Shown piece after piece: positions 1 through 11,317 of a stretch of DNA of 64,000 bases. The position numbers and the translations under genes were made by a program. The stretch's first letter is position 1, and the number at the start of each line of letters is the position of its first letter. The DNA lies in the NCBI RefSeq assembly GCF_000006565.2, contig NC_031474.1:2949662-3013661 (forward strand), written 5' to 3'. The notes under the pieces were generated by a model. That model made no database searches and was not told the origin of the DNA. It saw nothing but the letters and a program-made list of their open reading frames with translations. This DNA is from Toxoplasma gondii ME49 (lineage: Eukaryota > Apicomplexa > Conoidasida > Eucoccidiorida > Sarcocystidae).

Positions 1-1093
1 CTGTTAGAATGTGGTGCTGTTGTGCAGTTGAATTGCTAAGCATTTTGATCGTTAAGTACAACGTAACCCTCGCGTCCCGACGGGCTGATTACCCGAGTTA
101 CTGGGTGACTTGAGACCTCGCAGAAAATTAACCATCCTCGCTACAATCGTGCGTGCCCCGTGGTCCGAAAGATCCTCCAATGACTTGCCCTTCCCCGGTC
201 AGTCACTTTTCTTGCGCGCTTCTGGGAAAGGATGACGACCAGAACTTGCGGAGGTACCTCGTCGGGGGGTTGGCCGAGGAAAGTAGAAAATATGACGTTC
301 ATTACTGCGAGCAGTCCATCTTTAGTTTTTATACGGAGTCGACTTCTTGTCCGCATGATGCTGCGGGGTTCATAGTCTCCTTTGCGAAGATGCGTTCAGA
401 AGTCTTAGATTCTCTGTGGCACCCCAAAGTGTCCGACGAATGCATGCCCCGGCAGACAGTTTGACAGACACCTCGGCACCGAATAGACAACTTCGGCGTC
501 ATAACGGTTCAAGCGCCTTCGTCAGTTCTGGTTCCGATGCCTTGCGGATACTTCCAAATTTGGAAAAGGACTGCTCGAATGAATGTACCCATTCTTGCAG
601 GCTTTACGATTTGTTTAGGGCCCGACGGCCGCCCAGTGTTCTCAGCCGATGGTTTGTGCTCGGAGGAGCAGCCACATGGAAAGCGAGCGGCCTTCGCCGT
701 CCAAGTGTGCAGCAGGCATAACCCACGGTAGAAATGCCGCTGTCGAAAAAAAGTGACGCCAGGCTCTTACAATTCGTTTTCACTTTCCTTTTCGTTCTTT
801 TCCAGTAATTGCTTGGAAATGTTTGCTGGCCTGCTGGAGCGCTTCGCATGACTGGAGGGTTTGTTCACTGCGGGGTTCGTTAGAGTCGCCTCCGGCGGCG
901 GCTTTTTTGTGGGGTCGCCAGCAGTGGGTGCGATATCCGTCTCTAGCAAGAGACACGGCACAGTAGGACAACGATGTTGCACGTCATTGAAATATTTTGA
1001 TCGGAGTTCGTGTACTGTTTCTTACTGCGGGAAATTGATTCGACAACGGCGTTGTCGCCACTTTTGCGACACCAGCGCCTACTCATTTGTGAA
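1..1093. other. Upstream spacer / 5' region of the BTB-CCCH gene
   Basis: No open frame here shows recognisable protein features, and the short frames are uncorrelated on the two strands. The last part must hold the promoter and 5' UTR of the gene beginning at 1094. A GCATGC core occurs near 441-447. I see no tRNA, exon with convincing splice sites, or repeat. Confidence 0.6.
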
Positions 1094-4000
1094 ATGGAGG
1101 ACCCCGTAAGTGTTGAGTCCTCCGTTTCTGCTTCGCAGGTAGCAGAGTCGAGCCGGCCAGTGTCGTTTCGTGGTAAGAGCGTTTCGCCATCCGATTCTGG
1201 AGGCCACCGAACTCAAGACAAGCGAAGGAATCGCCATTCACGGGCCCCATTGTACTGCGCCGAGCTAGTAAAGTCAAACGGCCCTGCCGTCGCCACCGGA
1301 ACAGGAAATGAGCCCGATGGTTCGAGAGCGCCGCGAAGTTCGAAGGAAAGCCAGACTCGCGCGGTTGACATGTGCGGTGTAAATGAGGTTGTGGAGCTGG
1401 TAATCGGTGGCCATATCTTCTTCGCATCTGAGTCTACTCTTCGCCGTTCTAAAACTCTACAACAACTCCTCCAAAAAGTGTCTGTCAAACAATCACAAGG
1501 CAGCGGAGAGTCGTGTAAGACCGGGAACCGGGTGCCGGAATCCGAATGTAACCAGTTATCCTCTTGTTTTTCGGAAGGAGGCTACTCCCTGGCTGATGTC
1601 AGTGCCACTGCCGAACCAGGACCGACCACCAGTCCCAGCGTTAGAAGCGTTTTCGTTGATCGTGACCCTTACCGTTTCAGTTTTGTTTTGGACTATCTTC
1701 GGAATGGCCAACTGGATGTACGGGAGACCAGCGACGGGCAGAAAGTTTATAGGGAGGCGCTGGCACTTGGCAATCCCTCGGGTGGAAGCGGAGACTTTTC
1801 AGGCAATGTTCACTATCGTGGGTGTCGTGTGGGCGACTCCGATGAGAAGCGCGATGGTGCTTTCAACTCTGCGTGCCTGTCTCTTGTCAGCTTACGTTGT
1901 GAGTTTGATTACTTTGGTATCGACTGGCCTAGCCGCTGTTTGCGCTGTGAAGTTTTATTTGACCCGTCGCGTTGTCAGCAGTTGTCCGCAGATTCCGTTG
2001 ACCCCAGTGGATATGCGCTAGGTTTGCAGCATGATGTGTCAGATAACGACCCCTCTGCTTCGACAGTTGGACAGACATCCAGCACATCGGCAGCGTTTCC
2101 ACCAGCAAGAGGGGATGGCGGTCCAGAGGTGAAGTGCTACTACCACCCAGGTGAACTGATTGAGATCGACCTTTCCTCCTCCGAGTGTGGCGACACTGGT
2201 GCTCGTAAAAAAGCACTGGAGCGCCAGAGAGCCGAACGCAGGAAGCTCCTCTATTACACATGCTGCAACCGACGCGAAGATGCAATCGGGTGCCAGGCGG
2301 GGGCGCACCTGAGTGAGGAAGAAGCTCTAGCCAGGGCACTTCGACGCCGAAGTCCACCGACGGCTAGCTGCGGTGCCCATGAGGACGGAGGGAGGCTTCT
2401 AAGAACGGCAGCGGCCTCCACTGGCGACCTTGGTTGCGACAAATCGGTTTTAGAAACTGAGACTGTGGAGTGCGGTGGAGAGAGCGAGACTGCGAAGCAA
2501 GTCGCTGTGCAACAATCCATCGCCATAGCGATGTCCGCATGCGAGACTGCGGCGTTCAGGCGCATGCAGAAAGAACACGGGGCATGTTTCTCGCCCGAGG
2601 ACGGGGCTAACTGTGGCAGCGGCCATGCCGACGGACAATGGCGGGCACCAGCTCGTTGCGATATTACCTTGAGGTGCGACGCCGCGGAGAAGCGAGAAGC
2701 TGGAGCGCCCGAGCCACAAAACTCGTGGCCGAGTGGGGCCAAATCCTCTCCGAGCAATCCAGAATCCTCGTTATGCCGTGCAGACTCTTTAAGCTGTTCA
2801 GGAGCGGACTTTGCGGGTGGATCTCCGTATGCGGCTTCGGGATTACAGATGCCACAGTACCCCGGGGCGTCTGTCTGTTCAACATCTTCGCCTGGTGTGG
2901 GGTACCTTCTGACCGTGCAATACTCACAGCAGACAGCTCAGGGAGCGGCTGTCTGGTCCGGTGGTCCCGATGCCAGTCCCCCTTCGAGCGTATCTGCCGA
3001 CCCGCAGCATGGTGGCTTTCCGGGTGCCTATCTTCCGGCGTACTCCGTAGGCGTGGCACGGCCGGAACGAACTTCGCCGGGAGCAAACAATTCGGCGTCA
3101 ATGACGCTGTACAGCCAGCCTGCGGCACCTCGTTACCAAATCGGGTCATCTGTGCCGCCTCTGGTGTCCTCGTCGTGGGCATGTCCGTTCTACTATGTCC
3201 CAGGACCTTCGGTGCCACCAAGCAGCGCTCACGGCGTCACGAATCTTCTGCTTGCGCCCCAGCAATCGCAGTCCGAGCCTGCGCAGTTGCTCCATCACCA
3301 GATGAATGCGCAGCAGGCTTCCCTGTATGCGTGGGAGGCTATCGCGGCTTCTGGAGCTCCGATGCAGGCCGCGAAGCCGCACGACTCTCGTGTGATGTGT
3401 GGGCTAGCCGCTGCACCGAAGAAACCCGCAGGCGGCGCATTTTTTTGTCCATGGCAAGAGCCGCCATCGGAGGCTCTGAGTCAAGGCGCATCCACGGCCG
3501 GGTGTTCCTGGCCTCAAGAACAGCACGGCCACCATCAGCAGTGCCTCGTCCAGGAGCCTCAGTTTCTGCACCTTCCGTTCCAACAGCCCCACGATGTCCC
3601 CTCCATGCCATCGGCAGTAAGGACATCGCAGGCCACGCCTCCAGAGGCTGCGGCGCGGAGTGAGGTTGTGGAGCAACTGGGAGATTCGCCGAGACTTCAC
3701 GACGCCGAGAGGCAGAGGCGAACTGGCGAAATAGCTCCCCGGGAGGGCGACACCGACGAAAAAGGGCGTTCTCTGCAGAGTGACCCGGAAGGCGAGCGGG
3801 ACACGAGCAGGCGTCCACTCAGTAGCATGGATTCTTCGGAGGAGATGGGCTCTGAGTCGCCTGCAGGGGCTGGTGGTGGCGCAGCAAAGAGTGCAGGAGA
3901 GTCCCATGGATTAAGCCTGACTCAAGGGGGGGTGTCCCCTGGGGCAGGTGGCCTAGGCGGCGAATCGCGCTCGGATGCCAGCCACTCAAGTTCGCGCCGG

Positions 4001-5179
4001 AGAAGGACAGGGAGAGCTGGGGCCAGCAAGCGACATCAAGCGAACGCGTGCACCAGCGAGGGAAGGGAGGAGTCTCAGGGCCAGATGGATTACCAGGCGG
4101 AAACATGCGTTGTGAGTCAAGAGGACTACGGTCTTCCTGCAGAGGCCTCCGAACCTTGTTGCCAGAAGAGATTGGAGGAAACGAGAACGCCTTCGTGTGA
4201 GTCTCCGACAGCTAGGAAGAAGGAAGTGGACGTGCTGTGCCGTGACAAGAAACAGGGGACGAACCGACCAGGACGAGCCAACAGACGCACTCCAGACTGT
4301 GCTGTGTTTGGGTCTTGGCAGAGCACAGATATTGAAGACACTCCAACGCTCGATTGTGGCGCGGCCGCTGCCGGCGATGCACCCGAAAAGAGTTTGACAG
4401 TTGAAGTCTTTCAGAATCAGCATGAGAGGTGCACCTGCGAAGCGGCAGATGCATCCGCGTGGGATCGCATTTGCTCGACAGGCGGCCTTGAATCTCCACT
4501 CGCCAGCCGCTGCACGCGCGTAACGAATGCCGAGGATGAATGCTGTGGATTTCCAGATAGTGGCATCGGCTGCAACCAGGTCTCCGCCAGCGCTGCAGCA
4601 CCAAAGGGCGCATGCTCTGCGCATGGCAGTGGGGCCTCCGGGAAGGGAAGCTGTGCAATGAATCCCCTGTTCAAGACCAAAATGTGTCCGCTGCTTAAGG
4701 CGGGGTTGTGCCCAAAGTAAGCGAGGCAGCAGACCGAGTTTCTCTGGTATAGCGAGATGTCCGTTCTCTTTCCCTTTGTGGAGCCATGTCTGTGGGTCGT
4801 CTCGTTGGTATCACCTGTTTTTTGCGGCTGTTCCTACGGTGTTTGTATTCCGCCTTTTGCTGTGGATGCATTTGTGTTTCGTGGTGTTTTGGCGCTGCTT
4901 CGCAGGACGGCTCGACGCTGCAAGTTCGCGCATGCTCTGCAGGAGCTGCGACCGACAGCCGAGTTCTACAAGACCCAGATGTGCAGTTTCTGGATGATGG
5001 GATTTTGCCGGGCGGGCATCAGCTGCCGCCACGCTCATGGAGAAGACGAACTGAAAGTGCGCCCGATAGGCGAGTCGCGGCCTCTAGTGGAGGGGCGCAA
5101 AGTAGGTGACAGGCGCCTGCCCGCAAGCAATGATGCACTAGAGACAAGTGCCAACTCCACGTCGCAGCTTCGTCCGTGA
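1094..5179 (+). CDS. BTB/T1-like domain and tandem CCCH zinc-finger protein
   Basis: Two exons, 1094-4716 and 4906-5179, joined over a 189-nt GT-AG intron, encode about 1,298 residues. The start is the ATG at 1094 (gaaATGGag); the frame opens earlier, but only from a GTG. Residues about 97-278 resemble a BTB/T1 (KCTD-type) fold: EVVELVIGGHIFF, then VFVDRDPYRFSFVLDYLRNG, and LRCEFDYFGI at the end, with two extra low-conservation inserts. A long Ser/Gly/Gln-rich region follows. The C-terminus has two CCCH fingers: the first starts KTKMCPLLKAGLCPK and is completed by exon 2 (RRCKFAH, spacing C-x7-C-x6-C-x3-H); the second is CSFWMMGFC...CRHAH (C-x7-C-x5-C-x3-H). CCCH pairs normally bind single-stranded RNA and T1/BTB domains oligomerise, so a multimeric RNA-binding regulator is inferred. 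I cannot assign a named orthologue. Confidence 0.85.
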
Positions 5180-7846
5180 TAAACGAGCCTGGGGTCCTTG
5201 CTTGGCATGTCGACTGTTTTCGGAAGAACACGACGGCTCTAGGTGTGGAATAGAGTAGTGAAACACTGCTGAACAATTTCACGATTTTATGATAAGGGGT
5301 TGCTCCAGGCGTGCATAATGATGTCCAGTGACACCGGCAGGCTGGCATGCCCATTCGCGTGCATGCGCCGGGCGACCGAGGACAGCACATGACACGTAGC
5401 TGGACATCCCGACTTGTAGGTCTTCCCCGGGGACTGGGATACTCGAGAGAGGGGACATACCGAGTATGCCCTGCGAACAGGGTATGCCCCAGCAGATGGT
5501 GCTGGGAAAGCAAGCGAAAGAAAAAAAAAACACCCATGTGCTGCAGGGACGCACGATAAAGATCGCGGTATTGAAAAACACCATCGTGAACCGCTTGCTG
5601 CATGTGGTTTAGAATTTAGCGCCAAACTCGTCATGCGGTCTTGGCGGCATTTGAGACCTGTCACAGGGTCTTTTGGAATTGACTTCATTTTTGCTGGGAA
5701 CTTTGTTCGTATCTAGTGACATCTTCTGTGCGTCGGGAAAGTCCACGAGGGGACTCTTCAGGCGGGTGGTTCTTCTTGACACTTTAAGGATCGGGATTAT
5801 AAGGAGTTGTCACTCGATGTCTTTCACGCTTTTCGTTAGGTATTAGTAACTGATTCATAGCAGGGGAACTTGTTCCGATGTCTCGCTTCCGTTTTGAAGA
5901 AGGACTGTCAAGAAGTCAAGGTGCTTTTAGCAGAGAGCACCTGCGCAGTTAAACTCGTCGACGATGTTGCTTTACGGCAGTGCTTATCGTTTTTTCTCTA
6001 CGAGTATGTCATTTGTGTCTTGGCCGTCTGATACATGGAATTCGGTTTACGACAGAAAAACTCGTCTCAACTTCGAGATACGCACTCGGCTTGGTGTGTG
6101 TGGGGGTATGCTTCCGAACATGAGAAGGTAGTAGAAAACGGCAGCTCCCAAACAGGGGAGAGGGGCGCCTCCGACGTCCTGCGATCGTTAAGCACACGAG
6201 TTTTCGTCCGGTAGATGTAAGTGCATTCGCAGCAACTATTCGGACTTCGGAAACGAACGCGTTCAACATCGATTGCCTCCGGCATTGTCTCTTATGTGCT
6301 TGCGCGCCATGAGCGTGCTGCATGGAGGCTGGGAAAAGGACCTCCTCGTGTGCAGCAATTTCGCTACCCTCCTCCCGTTCTGGTCTGTGTTGCGTCGAGA
6401 TGACTCCACGTTGGCCAGTGAATGCAGATGTGACAGTATCATGAGGATGGGCAACAGCTGAGGCTGGTTGTTGTTTTTGCCGCAGTTCTTCGGCGGGACC
6501 GTTAAACCGGGATCCACTTGTGAGGAGGTCCACTGTGCGTGCATGGGCGTGCCCGCACAGAAACAAAAGCGTGGTTGACAAGAGTCATCTTCTGCCAAGG
6601 TACAGATGCACGCTCGCTATTGCAGCGGCTTTCCTGGTCCCTGGAACCCTTGTTTTTCGTGGGCCAAAGCCCCTTTTGTTCACAGGTTGACCGGAACTGA
6701 ACCAGAGATCCGGAAACAGAATCCCGTCGGTACGCTGCTCTAGATACGTCCCTCTTTCCTTGGAAACAACGTGACATTCCTCGACGTGTGTGTCTGATGC
6801 CTTGCGCTCGCCGTCGTGTAACAGCAGTGAGGGACACAAAGTGGGAGAGCGGGGAATACGAGTTGCCCTAGTAGGCGACTTACACAGCATACGAAGCGCG
6901 CTCGGTGTCATTGCCGTGCGAAGTACCAGCCCGTGATAATTGCTGTTATGCCTTCGACCAAAAGCATGTGGAAATAGGAAGCCATAAATCGGCTGTTTTT
7001 CTACAAACCCACGGGCCTCCTGAGAAACGAATCAAAGAATTCCTGAACAGTGCGCTGGTGTAAAATAGAGCGTGCTGCTCCGATGTAGAGTGGAGCGGGA
7101 AGAGGGTGGGCAAGAGTTTGAAGGCTTGGACTGATTTCTGTACATTCTGTGCCGTCACAACCTGGTGAAGGGCATGCTATTTTTAAACAAGATGCGGCAG
7201 TGTGAACGTGTTTCAATGAACGACTGATAACTCGGAGCTCAAGTTATTAAAGACATACGTACCGATGTCCATTCCTTATGAACAGGGTAGTCTATTCTGG
7301 ACAAGGGGTGCGAACCTCGGGAATATCTCCGGTAGGTGGAGACCAAATTTTAGCAAGCGACATGCAGCACGTTGTTTGGATGGCTCCTTTTAGTGAAACA
7401 GTGATCGTGCTGAATGTGGTACTCTATTTCTGTCAAGCACCAATAAGCATGGCTCGTCGTTACCTTTTTTTCGATCAAGGCGTTACAACGTCGTGAACGT
7501 TTCTGTCCGGTCATACTCTTGCTCCAGCGGATGCAAGATGTCTCGAGAGTACTTTCATGAACTGTGTTAGCACATTTGCAATTTGGAAAGCAACGTGGGT
7601 TGTTTCACCCGACAAAGGAAAGAATATGTTTTAGAACTGACGATACATCCCCCGTGCTACGCAGCTCACAGTGATGCTGCAGCCTGTAGCGCTTCGTGGA
7701 ATCGGCTGGTGCTCTGCAGAAGTGGTGGCAAACGTACTTACAGCCCAATTACAGTTTCCAGGGTGAACAGGATTTTTACGAGGGAAGGAAACGTAAGAAA
7801 TGAATCGCTTAGGTGCCAATACCGGCAAGGAACTCGCTTACGGCAA
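5180..7846. other. Intergenic spacer before tRNA-Met
   Basis: This presumably contains the 3' UTR of the CCCH gene and the 5' flank of the tRNA. Frames up to about 190 codons occur on the minus strand (6009-6581), but they start at non-ATG codons, lack domains and have no supporting splice pattern. No clear coding or repeat structure is seen. Confidence 0.5.
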
Positions 7847-7919
7847 GGGCGTTTGGCGCAGTCGGTAGCGCGTGGGTCTCATAATCCCAAGGTCGCGAGT
7901 TCGATCCTCGCAGTGCCCA
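7847..7919 (+). tRNA. tRNA-Met (CAU), elongator type
   Basis: A 73-nt cloverleaf with no intron. The acceptor stem gggcgtt pairs with agtgccc (two G-U pairs), with discriminator A at 7919. The D arm is gcgc/gcgc. The anticodon arm tgggt-ctcataa-tccca carries CAT at 7880-7882 and the T-T mismatch at the base of the loop that eukaryotic elongator tRNA-Met also has. The variable loop is aggtc, and the T arm is gcgag-ttcgatc-ctcgc, which also supplies the B box. The CAU anticodon with this T-loop and stem fits elongator rather than initiator Met. It stands alone and is presumably transcribed by RNA polymerase III; the downstream T-run is short. Confidence 0.95.
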
Positions 7920-10183
7920 CTGATTTCTCCCTTTAACAGGCAATCGTTCTCGGATGGTCTTCACCCTTTCATCCAAAAGATAATGGCGCAGAACCCCCAC
8001 TGATGGCAATGCCTGTAGCTGTGTGTGTGTGTGTGTGGGATTCCGCACACCAAGAAAAACCTCTGTTTGTTTCTCTGTTGAGAACTTTCTCGTTGTGAAG
8101 AAACTTATCCCTACATATATATATATATATATATGAATATAAATGTGTAAGGTTGTGTACACGTGATACCGTTTAGAGCGAAGATGCTGAAATACACGCG
8201 GGTGCTCGGATTCATACGTATGTCCGGTACTCTGCGCCAGGGTCCAACACACCGCTTAAGTGTTGACAAAACGACCGTGAAACTTGTAACCGAAGGAACG
8301 CCAGATGGAAACAAGACGTGGTTCGGGGTTTGTTCCTCTCTTCTGTGAGGCAGTTTGTTAGGTTGATCTAGCGAACACCGTGTTTTCTGAAAAACGGAAT
8401 CCGTGTACAAGGGCTCTCTCGTGCGTCTCACGCAGAACGAGCTGAAGCCACCTCTGTTCGGTTGGAACATGTTCCTTTTGCGGAGAGACGTATATTTTTG
8501 TTGAGTGTCTCGTGAAACGCCGACAGGAGTTACATCAAAGGACAAGCACTTTCACAATCGTATTTGCGTTAATCGAAGAACCCTAAATCCCGATCAAAAT
8601 ATAGATTCGGCACCGCTGTCGACGGCAAATCTTCCAGTTACCTCGTGCGAGCTTCTCTCGTGTTTCCATTCTTAAAATAAGCGATTGAACAGCCAAATTG
8701 AACAGTCTCCTGACTCCTTTCTACCGCAATGAATGGCATCGTGGGCCGAAAAAGTATCAAGTTTATGCACATGTGCATACTTGCAAGTGTCCACGCGTGT
8801 ATGTATTAGCCGGTGTCGTGGGCTATAGTTCCTGAGGACCCACAACTCTCTGTGAATCGCCTGTTGTTAGTTTTGTGGTTGTTGCGACTGTGCAAATAGA
8901 GGTGGTCCAATGGCTTCCTCGCCTGAGAACTCCGAGGGGCTTCGGCTCAAACCCGCATCAATTTTGACCTGACGTGACCACAGGTCAGTGCACATTGGGT
9001 GCCAGGACAGACGCTTGACGAAGAAAGAGCGAGACGCCGGTTAAAATGCTTCCCATTCCACTACACTTTGGCCTTCTCACATCCGAGAAGTGCACGGTTT
9101 GCCGCGTTGTGTATATCATCTACATCAACGGTGATTTGCGGCCACACACGACCAAAAAACGAGAAACCCTGGACAACATCTACCCCACTCCCACCAAAGG
9201 CGTCTCTGAGAGGTGCCCAAGTGTTCTGTAAATGACAGAGAAGCGCGTGCGTGCATTTCTGCGAATACACCTATTCTTTATATACATGTATATGCATGTA
9301 GAGGAATATAACGGAATTGGACGGGTGCAGATAGCGGCCGAGTGTGATTTACCGGGACAAGCCCCCCAAACAGAAACTACCACTGTCCTTCAGAAGGCAT
9401 GCATACAGCAGGGGGAGAACACGAACAGCTGATCGTGGAAAAACACAACATTATGAAACACGGCAGAACTGGAGACTCTGTCTCCATCCACGCACAGGGG
9501 CTGCACATAAACGGCGGTTGCCCTACTCCACCCTGTAGCCTCTTCCTGTGCAGCCCCAGAAACTTGGGCGTCATATTTTCTCACGAAAGCAGTGATGTAT
9601 CGCTCGAAGACCTGCATTCGTGTGTCGCGGCCATCACCACATGCTTCTCTTCGACCTCTTGGGCCGGTGCTTTACAATGTCATTCCCCACGACGTTACAG
9701 AACCACGGAAGTGACCCGAACGCAAAGTCCCGACTGTTTCACTTCTAGAGAAGCTCCCAGCTCGTGCAGACGTCCCGCCCTCTGCTCGGCTGTTTCTCTC
9801 TCCGTTGAATTTTCAACGTGCCTTGGTCGACCCCCGGATCCGCGACCTCTCTTTCTTGATGATACTGATCCACGGTCTTCAGTTGGCCATGTGTCTCCAA
9901 CAATTATCATCTTAACTAGGCTCTAAGCCATCGTGTCCCCACTGCTGCCTTGGACATTGAACCTAACACAGAGTTCAGCCGTGCCTGTGTTATTCAACTC
10001 AGTTCGTGTTCCGTTTTAAGCCGTTCTTCAGAGGCTGCATTACAAGAGGTTTCGGTATCTTCTACTTTCTGTCGTTTATACGAGTCGAGAAACACGTGAA
10101 CTGTTTTGATCTGACCCCCAAGAACACAAAATCGCGTTCGTTCTCGGGAAAAAGACTTCCGAACCCCGACTCATCGTCCACTC
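7920..10183. other. Spacer between tRNA-Met and the minus-strand gene's 3' end
   Basis: Contains a short GT repeat (about 8022-8037), a TA microsatellite (8113-8134), and probably the 3' UTR of the minus-strand gene that ends at 10184. The 175-codon plus frame at 9399-9926 has no recognisable domain or splice context. Nothing else is supported. Confidence 0.5.
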
Positions 10184-11317
10184 TCACGCATATTCACCTT
10201 CACCTCCCTCCTCCTGGTTGAGCCTCGGCCGCTTCGATTCTGGCTCTCCTTCCTTTTTGCCGCAGTTCTGTTCACATGCATGCTTCAGTTGCGAACTGGC
10301 GCCTCCCCTTCCTTCTGAAGACGTTGCCTCTGTGACGAGAGCACTCCCAAGCTCGCCTCGTGCTGTTGACTCACGCGCGTTGACGCTTTGCTTCTCTTCG
10401 AGGAACCTTCCTCCCGTTTCATCTTCAGTCTGACCTCCTGGTTGACGCGGTGAATCCCCACCGAACTGCTCTGGACGGTGCGCATCCGCCGAAACAGAAA
10501 GAAGCGCTTCCGCCGCGTCCGGCGGTCTCACAAACTCTGCTCCTTCTTCGTCAGCAGCTTGTGCCGAGACACTGATCTCCACGTGCAAAGAAGCGGCCAA
10601 CGAAGACTCCCCTCCAGTTCCTGACGCGTCCAGAGCATCTCCCCCTGTCGATGCAGAGGCTTCTCCTGACAACCGACCAGAGCTCGGCCAAGTCGTGAAC
10701 TGCGCGTGTCCGCGCCCTGTAGTGAGAACCGTTTTAGAGTCGGACTCGGTCTTCTCCGCAAAGTCCTCATCCTCAACCTCTGCATCACCCTCACCCAAAA
10801 GGCCGCCGAAAGCCGCTTCAATGTCGCCTCCGGTCAAAAGTGTCGCGCTGCCCGCCGACTCTTCTGGCTGTCCGCGAGCCTCTTGAGGTGTACGTACACC
10901 TGAGCCACCAGCGACTCCGGCCGAGTTTCTTCGTTGCCGGCCGGCAAGGTGAGATACGAACTCCTCCGAGAGTCCCGCGACGCATGCAGGTCTTCTTCGA
11001 CGTTCCTCGTCTCCGTCTGCCTTCCCTCCTTTCTCTTCTGTCTCTTCCTTTTCTTCTTTTCTGGTGTCCACGCACCGACCTTCGGCTGCTTGACTGCCTG
11101 CGATGCGAGCGTGCACGCGCGGTCCGCGGTCGACGGAACCGTCGGTTTTGCTCGCGATGCCGTTGGGAATGCCGCACGGGCCTTCTAGCCACTCAGCGGG
11201 CACACGGGGAGACTCAGAAACATCTCTGATGCAATCCGGAATCGGCGCTTGGTAGGCGGGACCTATGCGCGGGTGCGAGTGCCGCTGCGTCATCCAGCGA
11301 CTGGGATCGAACGGCAT
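10184..11317 (-). CDS. Uncharacterised acidic, low-complexity protein with an ELM2-like N-terminal motif
   Basis: A single uninterrupted exon of 377 codons, from the ATG at 11317 to the stop at 10184. The N-terminus MPFDPSRWMTQRHSHPRIGP is compact and Trp/His-rich, and residues about 17-28 (RIGPAYQAPIPD) resemble the opening of ELM2 domains (I-x-V-G-x-x-Y-Q-A-x-I-P). No complete ELM2 or SANT domain follows. The remainder is Glu/Gly/Ser-rich and probably disordered, with a Lys/Glu stretch near residues 86-110 and a basic, Pro-containing end (ESKRPRLNQEE) that could act as a nuclear localisation signal. A nuclear role is only an inference. It is transcribed divergently from the carrier gene at 13441, with about 2.1 kb between the two starts. 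I do not recognise an orthologue. Confidence 0.7.
   Translation of the reverse strand: MPFDPSRWMTQRHSHPRIGPAYQAPIPDCIRDVSESPRVPAEWLEGPCGIPNGIASKTDGSVDRGPRVHARIAGSQAAEGRCVDTRKEEKEETEEKGGKADGDEERRRRPACVAGLSEEFVSHLAGRQRRNSAGVAGGSGVRTPQEARGQPEESAGSATLLTGGDIEAAFGGLLGEGDAEVEDEDFAEKTESDSKTVLTTGRGHAQFTTWPSSGRLSGEASASTGGDALDASGTGGESSLAASLHVEISVSAQAADEEGAEFVRPPDAAEALLSVSADAHRPEQFGGDSPRQPGGQTEDETGGRFLEEKQSVNARESTARGELGSALVTEATSSEGRGGASSQLKHACEQNCGKKEGEPESKRPRLNQEEGGEGEYA

Noticed and set aside
2638..3663. 341-codon plus frame inside the CCCH gene
   Set aside because: Shadow of the main frame in Gln/Ser-rich coding sequence, with no start context and no domain.
6009..6581. 190-codon minus frame left of the tRNA
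   Set aside because: Starts at TTG, with no domain, no splice partners and irregular composition.
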